Of a DNA stretch of 64,000 nt, positions 36,139-47,756 are shown piece by piece; the stretch's first letter is position 1; every line of letters starts with the position of its first letter. This DNA is from Minwuia thermotolerans. Lineage in GTDB: Bacteria > Pseudomonadota > Alphaproteobacteria > Minwuiales > Minwuiaceae. The stretch lies in the NCBI RefSeq assembly GCF_002924445.1, contig NZ_PIGG01000065.1, positions 62,001 through 126,000 of the forward strand, read 5' to 3'. Made by a program: the position numbers and the translations under genes. A model generated the notes under the pieces. It ran no database searches. It had not been told where the DNA came from and was given only the letters and a program-made list of their open reading frames with translations.

Positions 36139-36663
36139 ATGAACGTGAACGAGATCGAGATCGGGCGGAACCCGCCCTGGGACGTCAACGTCATCATCGA
36201 AATCCCCATCGGCGGCGAACCGGTGAAGTACGAGGTGGACAAGAAGTCCGGCGCGCTGTTCGTCGACCGCTTCCTGCACACGGCGATGTACTACCCGTGC
36301 AATTACGGCTTCATCCCGCATACGCTGGCCGATGACGGCGACCCGCTGGATATCATGGTCGCGGGCCGGCCGGCGGTGATTCCCGGCGCGGTGGTGCGCG
36401 CGCGGCCCGTCGGCGCGCTGGTGCTGGAGGACGAGGCCGGCATGGACGAGAAGATCCTGTCCGTGCCCGTCAACGAACTGCATCCGTATTACGCCGGCGT
36501 GTCGTCCTACAGCGACCTGCCGCAGCTTCTTCTCGACCAGATCCGTCACTTCTTCGAGCACTACAAGGATCTGGAGCCGCGCAAGTGGGTCAAGGTCCAT
36601 GGCTGGGTCGACGCGGAGGACGCCGCCGCGATCATCGACAAGGCGATCGGGGCCGGCCCCTGA
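36139..36663 (+). CDS. ppa: Inorganic pyrophosphatase, family I
   Basis: Soluble magnesium-dependent pyrophosphatase of 174 residues, the usual hexameric bacterial type. The signature DDGDPLDIMV near residue 66 carries the catalytic aspartates; YEVDKKSGALFVDR and NYGFIPHTLADDG are also diagnostic. It lies 81 bases downstream of phnF on the same strand. In the C-P lyase route PhnM releases pyrophosphate, so a pyrophosphatase next to the operon could pull that step; this link is inferred. Confidence 0.95.
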   Translation: MNVNEIEIGRNPPWDVNVIIEIPIGGEPVKYEVDKKSGALFVDRFLHTAMYYPCNYGFIPHTLADDGDPLDIMVAGRPAVIPGAVVRARPVGALVLEDEAGMDEKILSVPVNELHPYYAGVSSYSDLPQLLLDQIRHFFEHYKDLEPRKWVKVHGWVDAEDAAAIIDKAIGAGP

Positions 36664-36705
36664 TCCCTGCTGGTTCATTCGTGTGCGGGCAGCGAGTATG
36701 CATGA

Positions 36706-36739
36706 ATTTTGGGCGACGTCCTGTCGTCATGCCCAAAAT
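36706..36739. repeat. Long interrupted hairpin between ppa and urtA
   Basis: ATTTTGGGC (36706-36714) pairs with GCCCAAAAT (36731-36739), and inside it GACG (36715-36718) pairs with CGTC (36725-36728). No T-run follows on either strand, and the A and T tracts are reversed relative to an intrinsic terminator. It sits in an AT-rich stretch ahead of the urtA promoter; function unknown. Confidence 0.5.
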
Positions 36740-36834
36740 AAAGGCGAGTTACAGCGATGCCCGATTTTCAGTCATATTCGTCTAACATATTGTAAATAAA
36801 TCACTAATCTCGCCTTCGCGAGCGCAACAACGAC

Positions 36835-36849
36835 TGGCACATCTCTTGG
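36835..36849 (+). promoter_or_regulatory. Sigma-54-like promoter for urtA
   Basis: TGGCAC (36835-36840) and TTGG (36846-36849) are separated by five bases, the exact spacing of the -24/-12 consensus TGGCAC-N5-TTGC, with one mismatch. Transcription would begin near 36861, some 36 bases before the urtA ATG. Nitrogen control through sigma-54 and NtrC is common for urea transport genes in Alphaproteobacteria. Confidence 0.5.
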
Positions 36850-36896
36850 ACTAGGGAGAGCGTTAGCCCAATCGCTCACAGGAGGTGGATTCGACG

Positions 36897-38180
36897 ATGT
36901 TGAAATTTGGGAGGGTGAAAGCCCTGGCAGCCGCGAGCGCAATGGCGCTTGGCCTGGTATCAGGCGCGGCCCAGGCTGAGGAGACGATCAAGGTCGGCGT
37001 GCTGCATTCGCTGTCCGGCACCATGGCCATCAGCGAGACGACCCTTAAGGACGTCATGCTGATGCTGATCGAGGACCAGAACAAGAAGGGCGGCCTGCTC
37101 GGCAAGCAGCTCGAGGCGGTCGTTGTCGACCCGGCCTCCAACTGGCCGCTGTTCGCCGAGAAGGCGCGCGAGCTGATCGAGGTCGAGAAGGCCAACGTGG
37201 TCTTCGGCTGCTGGACCAGCGTGTCGCGCAAGTCCGTGCTGCCGGTCTTCGAGGAACTGAACAGCCTGCTGTTCTACCCCGTCCAGTATGAGGGCGAGGA
37301 GAGCTCGAAGAACGTGTTCTACACCGGCGCCGCGCCGAACCAGCAGGCGATCCCGGCGGTCGAGTACCTGATGAACGTGGAAGGCGTCGAGCGCTGGGTT
37401 CTGGCCGGCACCGACTATGTCTATCCGCGCACGACCAACAAGATCCTCGAGGCCTTCCTCAAGGCCAGGGGCGTTGCGCCCGAGGACATCATGATCAACT
37501 ACACGCCGTTCGGTCACGCCGACTGGCAGACGATCGTGGCGGACATCAAGAACTTCGGTTCCGCGGGCAAGAAGACCGCCGTGGTCTCCACCATCAACGG
37601 CGACGCCAACGTGCCGTTCTACAAGGAGCTCGGCAACCAGGGCATCGCCGCCCAGGACATCCCGGTCGTCGCCTTCTCGGTCGGCGAGGAAGAGCTGGCG
37701 GGCATCGACACCGGCCCGCTGGTCGGTCACCTGGCCGCCTGGAATTACTTCATGAGCGTCGACACGCCGCAGAACGACAGCTTCATCGGCAAGTGGCACG
37801 CCTTCATCGGCAACGAGGACCGCGTCACCAACGATCCGATGGAAGCCCACTACATCGGCTTCCAGATGTGGGTGCAGGCCGTCCAGCAGGCCGGCACCAC
37901 CGACGTCGATGCGGTGCGCCAGGCCATGTACGGCCAGGAGGTTCCGAACCTCACCGGCGGCGTCGCGGTGATGAACACCAATCATCACCTGTCGAAGCCG
38001 GTGCTGATCGGCGAGATCCAGGATGACGGCCAGTTCCAGACCGTCTGGTCGACCGAAGGCGTGGTCAAGGGCGATGCCTGGTCGGACTTCATCCCGGAGA
38101 GCTCCAAGCTGACCGCCAACTGGACCTATCCCTGGGTCTGCGGCGGCTGCGAGAAGCCGAAATACGGCTCGGGTTCCTGA
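36897..38180 (+). CDS. urtA: Urea ABC transporter substrate-binding protein UrtA
   Basis: Periplasmic urea-binding protein of 427 residues. A Sec signal peptide (MLKFGRVKALAAASAMALGL) ends at AQA before EETIKVG. The Peripla_BP_5 domain carries TIKVGVLHSLSGTMAISE, and the UrtA-specific segments NVVFGCWTSVSRKSVLPVFEELN and NTNHHLSKPVLIGEI are present. The ATG at 36897 is 11 bases from AGGAGG; a GTG at 36885 lies inside that ribosome site and is not favoured. It heads urtABCDE, which is followed directly by urease. Confidence 0.96.
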   Translation: MLKFGRVKALAAASAMALGLVSGAAQAEETIKVGVLHSLSGTMAISETTLKDVMLMLIEDQNKKGGLLGKQLEAVVVDPASNWPLFAEKARELIEVEKANVVFGCWTSVSRKSVLPVFEELNSLLFYPVQYEGEESSKNVFYTGAAPNQQAIPAVEYLMNVEGVERWVLAGTDYVYPRTTNKILEAFLKARGVAPEDIMINYTPFGHADWQTIVADIKNFGSAGKKTAVVSTINGDANVPFYKELGNQGIAAQDIPVVAFSVGEEELAGIDTGPLVGHLAAWNYFMSVDTPQNDSFIGKWHAFIGNEDRVTNDPMEAHYIGFQMWVQAVQQAGTTDVDAVRQAMYGQEVPNLTGGVAVMNTNHHLSKPVLIGEIQDDGQFQTVWSTEGVVKGDAWSDFIPESSKLTANWTYPWVCGGCEKPKYGSGS

Positions 38181-38189
38181 CCTGAGAGG

Positions 38190-38258
38190 CGCCGCCTTCA
38201 TGGCGGCGTGACGAACGGGCAGGCGGCGGCCTGCGCTCCCCGAGCGACGGCCGCCGCC
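38190..38258 (+). terminator. Two hairpins between urtA and urtB
   Basis: CGCCGCC/GGCGGCG (38190-38208) has a 5-base loop. GGCGGCGGCC/GGCCGCCGCC (38222-38258) is a perfect 10-bp stem with an inner CGCT/AGCG pair. No T-run follows. The hairpins follow the binding-protein gene closely and probably stabilise the urtA message or partly attenuate urtB. Confidence 0.5.
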
Positions 38259-38316
38259 GGTCCCCGACCGACCGAGACGAGTTCCAGACCCCCAGACAAC
38301 GAAGCGAGATCGGCTG

Positions 38317-39924
38317 ATGATGGCCCGCTTTCTCGCCCTGCTGTTCGCTCTCTGCCTCTGCCTGCCAGCGATCGAGGCGCGCGCGGACGACCTGACAGGG
38401 CTGATCGAACAACTGAACACCGACGACTACGCCGAGAAGGAGGCGATCGTCGCGAAGATCGCCGCCACCGGCGACGCCCGGGCCGCCGGCGCGCTCACCG
38501 CCTTCCGCGACGGCGATCTCTATTCCCGCAAGTCCGACGGCAAGGTCTTCATCGCCCGCAAGGCCGAAAGCGGCCGCGATCTGCTGGATCCGATCACCGG
38601 CGAATTCGTCGAGAATGTCGGTAGCCGCGACGCCCGCCGCATCGGCGTCAACAACAACCTGCGGCGCGCCATCGACAGCGCGCTTGGCGCGCTGACGCTG
38701 CTGGCCAAGGACCCGAAGGTTCGCCGCGCCGCCGCGGCGTCGCTGTTCGGCAGTCCCGATCCGGAGGCGATCGCCAGTCTGGACCAGGCGATCGCCAACG
38801 AGCGTGACGAGGCCATACTCGAGGCGATGATGCAGGCCCGCGCCGCTTCGGTGCTTCGTTCCGACCTCGACACGGCGACCAAGGTCGAGGCTGTGCGCAT
38901 TCTCGCCGAGAAGGGCGGCCGCGACGTGATGTCGATGCTCAAGCGGCTTCCGGCCGACGCGCCGCCGGAACTGCGTCAGGCGGCCGTCGCCGCGATCGGC
39001 GATATCAAGGACCGGCTGGCGCTCTGGGCGACGGCGCAGAACATCTACTACGGCATCAGCCTGGGTTCGGTGCTGTTGATGGCGGCCATCGGTCTGGCCA
39101 TCACCTTCGGCGTCATGGGCGTGATCAACATGGCCCATGGCGAGATGGTGATGCTGGGCGCCTATACGACATTCGTCGTCCAGGAAGTCATCCGCAATCA
39201 TGCGCCGGGGCTGTTCGACGGCAGCCTGGCGCTCGCCATTCCGCTCGCCTTCCTCGTCTCCGGCGCCGTGGGCGTCGCCATCGAACGCGGCATCATCCGC
39301 TATCTCTACGGCCGGCCGCTGGAGACCCTTCTGGCCACCTGGGGCGTCAGCCTGGTGCTGCAGCAGGCGGTCCGGACCATCTTCGGCCCCACAAATCAGG
39401 AAGTCGGCAATCCGTCCTTCATGTCCGGCGCGGTCGAGATCGGCGCCATGACGATGACCTACAACCGCATCTGGATCATCTGCTTCGCCTTCGTGGTGCT
39501 GGCAGCGCTGATGCTGGTGCTGCGCGGGACGCCGCTGGGCCTGCAGATGCGCGCGGTGACGCAGAACCGCCGCATGGCCGGCGCCATGGGCATCCGCACC
39601 GACTGGGTCGACGCCATGACCTTCGGACTGGGGTCCGGCATCGCCGGCATCGCCGGCGTGGCGTTGAGCCAGATCGACAATGTCAGTCCCAACCTGGGAC
39701 AATCCTACATCGTCGACAGCTTCATGGTCGTGGTCTTCGGCGGCGTCGGCAATCTGTGGGGGACACTGGTCGGCGCCCTGACGCTGGGCATCGCCAACAA
39801 GTTCCTCGAGCCCTTCGCCGGCGCGGTGCTGGCCAAGATCCTGATCCTGGTCTTCATCATCCTGTTCATCCAGAAGCGGCCGCGCGGCCTGTTCGCGCTC
39901 AAGGGCCGCGCGGTGGAGTCATGA
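38317..39924 (+). CDS. urtB: Urea ABC transporter permease UrtB
   Basis: Inner-membrane permease of 535 residues. A Sec-type signal (about residues 1-24) is followed by a periplasmic helical region to about residue 240 with repeated Ala/Asp/Leu-rich helices (ADDLTGLIEQLNTDDYAEKEAIVAKI), typical of UrtB. The LivH-like core starts at YYGISLGSVLLMAAIGLAITFGVMGVINMAHGEMVMLGAY near residue 245. It pairs with UrtC, whose ATG overlaps its stop. Confidence 0.94.
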   Translation: MMARFLALLFALCLCLPAIEARADDLTGLIEQLNTDDYAEKEAIVAKIAATGDARAAGALTAFRDGDLYSRKSDGKVFIARKAESGRDLLDPITGEFVENVGSRDARRIGVNNNLRRAIDSALGALTLLAKDPKVRRAAAASLFGSPDPEAIASLDQAIANERDEAILEAMMQARAASVLRSDLDTATKVEAVRILAEKGGRDVMSMLKRLPADAPPELRQAAVAAIGDIKDRLALWATAQNIYYGISLGSVLLMAAIGLAITFGVMGVINMAHGEMVMLGAYTTFVVQEVIRNHAPGLFDGSLALAIPLAFLVSGAVGVAIERGIIRYLYGRPLETLLATWGVSLVLQQAVRTIFGPTNQEVGNPSFMSGAVEIGAMTMTYNRIWIICFAFVVLAALMLVLRGTPLGLQMRAVTQNRRMAGAMGIRTDWVDAMTFGLGSGIAGIAGVALSQIDNVSPNLGQSYIVDSFMVVVFGGVGNLWGTLVGALTLGIANKFLEPFAGAVLAKILILVFIILFIQKRPRGLFALKGRAVES

Positions 39925-41066
39925 TCATGAAGGGCTTCGTCTTTCGCGCCTTTGACCGCGGCGGGATGATCTTCCTCGGCATCCTGCTGGGCGTGATCCT
40001 GCTCCTCGGTCTGTCGAACCAACTGCTGCCCGCGTCCTCGCCGCTGCACGCGCCGACCTACATGGTCAGCCTGGTGGGCAAATACCTGACCTATGCCCTG
40101 CTGGCCCTGTCGGTGGACCTGATCTGGGGCTATTGCGGCATTCTCAGCCTGGGCCACGGGGCGTTCTTCGCCCTCGGCGGTTACGCCATGGGAATGCATC
40201 TGATGCGCCAGATCGGCGACCGGGGAGTCTACGGCAATCCCGACCTGCCGGACTTCATGGTCTTCCTGAACTACGATGGGCTGCCCTGGTACTGGTACGG
40301 CTTCGACATGTTCTGGTTCGCCATGGCCATGGTGGTCCTGGTGCCCGGCGCGCTGGCTTTCGTCTTCGGCTGGTTCGCCTTCCGCAGCCGGGTGACGGGC
40401 GTGTATCTCTCGATCATCACCCAGGCCATGACCTTCGCGCTGATGCTCGCCTTCTTCCGCAACAACATGGGCTTCGGCGGCAACAACGGCCTGACCGACT
40501 TCAAGGACATCCTGGGATTCGATCTGCAGTCCGACGCGACGCGCGTGGGGCTTCTGTTCGCCTCGGCCGCGGCCCTGGCGCTCGGCTTCCTGATCTGCAA
40601 GTCGGTGACGCGGTCGAAATACGGCAAGGTCATCGCTGCGGTGCGCGACGCCGAGGCGCGGACGCGCTTCCTGGGCTACCGGGTGGACCGTTACAAGCTG
40701 GCCGTCTTCACGCTCTCGGCCTGCATGGCCGGCGTCGCCGGCGCACTCTACGTGCCGCAGGTCGGCATCATCAATCCCAGCGAGTTCGCGCCCGCGGTCT
40801 CCATCGAGATCGTGGTCTGGGTCGCCGTCGGCGGCCGGGGCACGCTCTACGGCGCGGTGATCGGAGCCATCCTGGTGAACTACGCCAAGACCTATTTCAC
40901 GGGCACATTGCCCGATGTCTGGCTGTTCGCCCTGGGCGGACTGTTCATCGGCGCCACGCTGTTCCTGCCGAAGGGCCTGGTCGGCGCGGCGCGGGCGCTG
41001 TGGGAGCGGCGGACGGGACGCAGGGATCCGGGCAAGCCGGCTCTCGGCCCGGCCCCGGCGGAGTAG
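39921..41066 (+). CDS. urtC: Urea ABC transporter permease UrtC
   Basis: LivM-type permease of 381 residues. Characteristic segments are YALLALSVDLIWGYCGILSLGHGAFFALGGYAMGMHLMRQIGD (residues 55-98) and GFGGNNGLTDFKDILGFDL in the centre. The ATG at 39921 overlaps the urtB stop as ATGA, with a second ATG two codons on. Predicted spans number about ten. It forms the urea channel with UrtB. Confidence 0.94.
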   Translation: MIMKGFVFRAFDRGGMIFLGILLGVILLLGLSNQLLPASSPLHAPTYMVSLVGKYLTYALLALSVDLIWGYCGILSLGHGAFFALGGYAMGMHLMRQIGDRGVYGNPDLPDFMVFLNYDGLPWYWYGFDMFWFAMAMVVLVPGALAFVFGWFAFRSRVTGVYLSIITQAMTFALMLAFFRNNMGFGGNNGLTDFKDILGFDLQSDATRVGLLFASAAALALGFLICKSVTRSKYGKVIAAVRDAEARTRFLGYRVDRYKLAVFTLSACMAGVAGALYVPQVGIINPSEFAPAVSIEIVVWVAVGGRGTLYGAVIGAILVNYAKTYFTGTLPDVWLFALGGLFIGATLFLPKGLVGAARALWERRTGRRDPGKPALGPAPAE

Positions 41067-41071
41067 GAACC

Positions 41072-41824
41072 ATGGCGCAGCAACTGACCGACAGCATTCT
41101 CTATCTCGACGGCGTCAGCGTTTCCTTCGACGGATTCAAGGCGTTGAACGATCTCTCGCTCGTCATGGGCAGGGGCGAGATGCGGGCCATCATCGGCCCC
41201 AACGGCGCCGGCAAGACGACCATGATGGACGTCATCACCGGCAAGACCCGCCCCGACAAGGGCGAGGTCTTCTTCGAAGGCAGCGTCGACCTGACGAAAC
41301 ACGATGAGGCGTCGATCGCCGAACTCGGCATCGGGCGGAAATTCCAGAAGCCGACGGTCTTCGAAACCCAGACGGTGTTCGACAATCTGGAGCTGGCGCT
41401 GAAGGCCGACCGCTCGGTCCTCGCGACCCTGCTGTGGCGGCGTTCGAAGGAGGCAGACCAGCGCATCGACGAGATACTGGCGATCACGCGTCTCGGCGAC
41501 CACAGGGACCGTCTGGCGGGCTCGTTGAGCCACGGCCAGAAGCAGTGGCTGGAGATCGGCATGCTGCTGGCGCAGGATCCGAAGCTGTTGCTGGTCGACG
41601 AGCCGGCGGCCGGCATGACCGACGACGAAACGGCGGAGACGGCGATCCTGCTGAAGGACATCGCGAAGACGCATTCGGTCGTGGTGGTCGAGCACGACAT
41701 GACCTTCGTGCGCGATCTGGGCGTCAGGGTCACGGTGCTGCACGAGGGCTCGGTCCTGGCCGAGGGTTCCCTCGACACCGTCAGCGCCAACGAGCGCGTC
41801 GTCGAAGTCTATCTGGGGAGGTGA
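41072..41824 (+). CDS. urtD: Urea ABC transporter ATP-binding protein UrtD
   Basis: ATPase of 250 residues, LivG-like. Walker A GPNGAGKTTMMDVITG is near residue 42. The signature is LSHGQKQWLEIGMLLAQDPKLLLVDEPAAGMTDDET, in which the usual LSGGQ is LSHGQ, as is normal for UrtD. It starts five bases after urtC ends. Confidence 0.95.
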   Translation: MAQQLTDSILYLDGVSVSFDGFKALNDLSLVMGRGEMRAIIGPNGAGKTTMMDVITGKTRPDKGEVFFEGSVDLTKHDEASIAELGIGRKFQKPTVFETQTVFDNLELALKADRSVLATLLWRRSKEADQRIDEILAITRLGDHRDRLAGSLSHGQKQWLEIGMLLAQDPKLLLVDEPAAGMTDDETAETAILLKDIAKTHSVVVVEHDMTFVRDLGVRVTVLHEGSVLAEGSLDTVSANERVVEVYLGR

Positions 41825-41828
41825 GGGG

Positions 41829-42524
41829 ATGCTGAACGTTTCCGATATCAACCTCTCCTATGGCGCCTCGCAGGCGCTGTGGGGCGTCTCCCTGGACGTG
41901 GCGCCGGGCACCGTGACCTGTCTGATGGGCCGCAACGGCGTGGGCAAGACCTCGACGCTGCGCGCCATTGTCGGGCAGCATCCGGTCTCTTCGGGCGAGA
42001 TCCGTCTTGACGGGAACCCGGTCAACGCCATGAAGCCGTTCGAGCGGGCGCGGCGCGGCATCGCGTTCGTGCCCCAGGGGCGCGAGATCTTCCCGCTGCT
42101 CACGGTGCGCGAGAACCTCGAGACGGGTTACGCCTGCCTGCCGCGCGCCGAGCGTCACGTGCCGGAGGACCTGTTCGAACTGTTCCCGGTACTGAAGGAC
42201 ATGCTGGGCCGGCGCGGCGGCGACCTCTCCGGCGGCCAGCAGCAGCAGCTCGCCATCGCCAGGGCGTTGGTCACGCGGCCGCGCGTCCTGCTGCTCGACG
42301 AACCCACCGAAGGCATCCAGCCGTCGATCATCCAGGACATCGGCCGGGTCATCGAACTGCTCCGCGACCGGGGCGACATGGCGATCCTTCTGGTGGAGCA
42401 GTATTTCGATTTCGCGCGCGATCTGGCTGACCGGTTCTACGTCATGGACCGCGGCGAGATCGTGCTTTCAGGCAAGGCCGACGAGATGGACGAGGACGAT
42501 GTTCGCCGCCATCTCACGGTCTGA
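41829..42524 (+). CDS. urtE: Urea ABC transporter ATP-binding protein UrtE
   Basis: ATPase of 231 residues, LivF-like. Walker A GRNGVGKTSTLRAIVG is near residue 36; the signature LSGGQQQQLAIARAL near residue 135 and Walker B VLLLDEPTEGIQPSIIQDI near residue 153 are complete. The start follows GAGGTGAGGGG, four bases after urtD. Its end overlaps ureD by 26 bases, coupling transport with urease assembly. Confidence 0.95.
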   Translation: MLNVSDINLSYGASQALWGVSLDVAPGTVTCLMGRNGVGKTSTLRAIVGQHPVSSGEIRLDGNPVNAMKPFERARRGIAFVPQGREIFPLLTVRENLETGYACLPRAERHVPEDLFELFPVLKDMLGRRGGDLSGGQQQQLAIARALVTRPRVLLLDEPTEGIQPSIIQDIGRVIELLRDRGDMAILLVEQYFDFARDLADRFYVMDRGEIVLSGKADEMDEDDVRRHLTV

Positions 42525-43371
42525 ATCGGCGGTCCCGAATTCGAAGGCAGGCAGTCCGGGGCCGCCGCGATCGGTCGGCGCCGTCCGCATCGCCTTCCTG
42601 GGGGTGGGCACGCGGACGGCGCTGGCCGATCTCCATCAGCAGGGCTGCATGAAGGCCCGCCTGCCGCGATCCTATGACGGCGATCCGCTGACGGCGATCC
42701 TGATCAACACCGCCGGCGGCCTGACCGGCGGCGACGATGTGGAAACCACGGTGGAATGGGGCGCAGGGGCGCAGGCCTGCTTCTCGACCCAGGCGGCCGA
42801 GCGCATCTACCGCAGTTCCGGCGGCGCGGCGCTGATCCGCAACCGCCTGACCGCGGGCGCCGGGGCTGCGGCCGAGTGGCTGCCGCAGGAGACGATCCTG
42901 TTCGATGCCGGCCGGTTCCGCCGCGAGACAGAGGTCGACCTGGATCCCCACTCGCGCTTCCTGGCGGTCGAGAGCGTCGTGCTCGGCCGCAAGGCCATGG
43001 GCGAGACGATACGCACCGGCATGATCGCCGACCGTTGGTCGGTGCGGGTCGGCGGGCGGCTGGTCTGGCTGGACGCGTTCCGGCTGGAGGACGATCTGGC
43101 CGCGCAGATCGCGCGTCCGGCGGTGCTCGCGGGCGCAGGCGCCTATGCCACCGTGATCGCACAGGCGAGCGGGCCGGACGCCGTGCTCGCCGCCATCCGC
43201 GAAGGGGTCGGCGCCGACGGCGGCGCAAGCCGCCGGGGGCCGCTGGTGGTCGGCCGTGTGACCGCGCCCGATGGCGATGCGCTGCGTTTGCGGCTGGCGG
43301 CGCTGATACCGGCGCTCCGCCGCGTGGTCACGGGGCAGCCCGCGCGGCTGCCGCGGGTCTTCAGAATATGA
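42499..43371 (+). CDS. ureD: Urease accessory protein UreD
   Basis: Urease maturation chaperone of 290 residues. The UreD core begins at [20 protein letters not shown] near residue 38 and continues with [17 protein letters not shown] and [44 protein letters not shown]. It binds apo-urease with UreF and UreG and is thought to form a nickel channel. The start ATG lies inside the end of urtE, after GAGGACG. Confidence 0.95.
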   Translation: MFAAISRSESAVPNSKAGSPGPPRSVGAVRIAFLGVGTRTALADLHQQGCMKARLPRSYDGDPLTAILINTAGGLTGGDDVETTVEWGAGAQACFSTQAAERIYRSSGGAALIRNRLTAGAGAAAEWLPQETILFDAGRFRRETEVDLDPHSRFLAVESVVLGRKAMGETIRTGMIADRWSVRVGGRLVWLDAFRLEDDLAAQIARPAVLAGAGAYATVIAQASGPDAVLAAIREGVGADGGASRRGPLVVGRVTAPDGDALRLRLAALIPALRRVVTGQPARLPRVFRI

Positions 43372-43390
43372 CGAGAGGGAGGGAACGGGC

Positions 43391-43693
43391 ATGAATCTCA
43401 CGCCCAGGGAGAAGGACAAGCTGCTGGTCGCCATGGCGGCCGTCGTGGCCAGACGGCGGCTGGAGCGCGGCGTCAGGCTCAACCATCCGGAGGCGATCGC
43501 GCTGATCACCGACTTCGTGGTCGAGGGCGCGCGCGACGGCCGGCCCGTCGCCGATCTGATGAGCGAGGGCGCGAAGGTGATCGGCCGCGACCAGGTCATG
43601 GACGGGGTGGCCGAGATGATCCACGACGTCCAGGTCGAGGCGACCTTCCCCGACGGGACCAAGCTGGTCACCGTCCACCAGCCGATCCGCTAG
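43391..43693 (+). CDS. ureA: Urease gamma subunit UreA
   Basis: Structural subunit of 100 residues, exactly the usual length. [39 protein letters not shown] at the N-terminus and [19 protein letters not shown]-like C-terminal text are diagnostic. It follows ureD by 19 bases and starts the structural genes ureABC. Confidence 0.97.
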   Translation: MNLTPREKDKLLVAMAAVVARRRLERGVRLNHPEAIALITDFVVEGARDGRPVADLMSEGAKVIGRDQVMDGVAEMIHDVQVEATFPDGTKLVTVHQPIR

Positions 43694-43702
43694 GAGAACC
43701 AC

Positions 43703-44010
43703 ATGATTCCGGGCGAATACTTCATCAAGCCGGGCGAGATCGAGCTCAACGCCGGCGCCGAAACGGTCACCATCACCGTCGCCAATACCGGGGATCGGCC
43801 GGTCCAGGTCGGCAGCCACTACCATTTCCACGAAACCAATCCGGCGCTGGACTTCGACCGCGACAAGGCGCGCGGCATGCGCCTCGACATCCCGGCGGGT
43901 TCGGCCGTGCGCTTCGAGCCGGGTCAGAGCCGTGACGTGACGCTGGTGCCTTACGGCGGCAGGCGCTTCGTCTACGGCTTCAACCAGAAGATCATGGGAG
44001 GGCTGGACTG

Positions 44011-44011
<1 letters not shown>
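43703..44011 (+). CDS. ureB: Urease beta subunit UreB
   Basis: Structural subunit of 102 residues. [18 protein letters not shown] and [42 protein letters not shown] are hallmark sequences. AGGAGAACCAC precedes the ATG. Its stop shares one base with the ureC start (TGATG). Confidence 0.97.
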
Positions 44012-45723
<1,712 letters not shown>

Positions 45724-45750
45724 TGGGGGGTGCCGCATTCAGTACGGGGG

Positions 45751-45849
45751 CGTCCCCGGACTTGATCCGAGGACCCATACCGGAGCGTTTCCGGGGGCAT
45801 GGGAAAGGCTGCAGTTCTCAGGCATGGGCCCCGGGTTTTCGCCCGGGGC
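45751..45849 (+). repeat. REP-like intergenic palindromic element between ureC and ureE
   Basis: The segment contains an imperfect hairpin, CCCCGGA-cttga-TCCGAGG (45753-45772), and a perfect 8-bp one, GCCCCGGG-ttttcg-CCCGGGGC (45828-45849). CCCGGACTTGATCCGAGGACCC and related text is common as a dispersed intergenic repeat in Alphaproteobacteria. It interrupts an otherwise tight urease operon, leaving a 145-base gap. Confidence 0.6.
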
Positions 45850-45868
45850 GCCGTCCCGGAGCGAAGCC

Positions 45869-46360
45869 ATGCTGAAATGCCACGAGACCATTCCTGCCGG
45901 ATCGTTCGAGCCGGCCGCTGCCGCGGACCGCGTCGTCCTCGATCTGGAGGACCGGCGGCGCCGGCGGCTGTCGATCGCTGGCGAGGGAGGGCTGGCCTTT
46001 CTGCTCGATCTCGCCGAGGTGCCGGCCCTGAAGGAGGGCGACGGGCTCCGGCTCACGGACGGTCGCATCGTCGCGGTCGCCGCCGCGCCGGAGCGCCTGG
46101 CCGAGATCACGGCCCGCGACGCGGCGCACCTGGTCCGCATCGCCTGGCATCTGGGCAACCGCCACCTGCCGACGGAACTGAAGGGGGAAAAGCTGCGCAT
46201 CCGCCACGATCATGTCATCGAGGCGATGGTAGAAGGGCTTGGCGGCGAGGTGGCGCATGTCACCGCGCCGTTCGAACCCGAGGGCGGGGCCTATGGCCAC
46301 GGCCCAGTCCACGCGCACGATCATGGCCATGCCCCGCGTTCCAGTCATGGAGGTCATTGA
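45869..46360 (+). CDS. ureE: Urease accessory protein UreE
   Basis: Nickel metallochaperone of 163 residues. It has the two-domain UreE layout: an N-terminal beta domain ([27 protein letters not shown]) and a ferredoxin-like domain with [17 protein letters not shown] and [15 protein letters not shown], which hold metal-binding His. The tail [22 protein letters not shown] is His-rich and binds extra nickel. The ATG at 45869 is chosen over 45824, which lies inside the REP-like element. Confidence 0.94.
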   Translation: MLKCHETIPAGSFEPAAAADRVVLDLEDRRRRRLSIAGEGGLAFLLDLAEVPALKEGDGLRLTDGRIVAVAAAPERLAEITARDAAHLVRIAWHLGNRHLPTELKGEKLRIRHDHVIEAMVEGLGGEVAHVTAPFEPEGGAYGHGPVHAHDHGHAPRSSHGGH

Positions 46361-46361
46361 G

Positions 46362-47041
46362 ATGCCGTCCGATATCAACCTGCTTCGCCTGATGAGCTGG
46401 CTTTCCCCGGCTTTTCCCGTCGGGGCCTATACCTACAGCCACGGGCTGGAGGCCGCCGTCGAGGACAATCTGATCCGCGACCGCCGGAGCGCGGAGGAGT
46501 GGATCGTCGATCTTGTCACGCGAGGCGCGGGACGAACCGACGCCACGCTGCTGGCCCACGCCTGGCGGGCGGTGACGAACGGCGACGAGTCGCTGCTGGC
46601 GGAAACCGCGGAGACCGCCGCGGCGCTCTCGGCCACCTCGGAGCTGGCGCTGGAGACCGAGTCCCAGGGGCGCGCCTTCCTCAAGGCGGTGGATGCCGCC
46701 TGGCCGACGCCGGCGCTGGAAATGCTGGCGCGCGTCCATGACGGGCCCGTGGCCTATCCCGTGGCCGTCGGCGTCACCGCGGCAGGCCATGAACTGCCTC
46801 TGACCGAGGCGGCGGTGGCCTATCTGCATGCCTATGCCGGCAATCTGATCTCGGCGGTGGTGCGCCTGGTGCCGCTGGGCCAGACCGACGGCCTGCGCCT
46901 GACGCGCGCCGTGGAGCCGCTTCTGCCGAAGGTCGCGGGAGCCGCGCTGGCCACGCCGCTCGCCAGCGTCGCCAGCGCCGGTTTCGTCGCGGACCTGAAA
47001 TCCATGCAGCACGAAACCCAGAGAACGAGGTTGTTCCGCTC

Positions 47042-47045
<4 letters not shown>
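46362..47045 (+). CDS. ureF: Urease accessory protein UreF
   Basis: All-helical urease chaperone of 227 residues. [31 protein letters not shown] (residues 8-38) is the UreF signature, and the C-terminal [13 protein letters not shown] is also conserved. GGAGGTCATTGAG precedes the ATG at 46362, two bases after the ureE stop. Its end overlaps ureG by four bases. Confidence 0.95.
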
Positions 47046-47686
<641 letters not shown>

Positions 47687-47756
47687 GCGACACGTCGCTT
47701 GATTCGCGTGCACTGGGGCAGATGATGGTCCGGTAGGAACCGTGACGGGGAATACC

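Noticed and set aside
36706-36739. Intrinsic terminator of ppa
   Set aside because: No T-run follows the stem on either strand; A and T tracts are in the wrong order.
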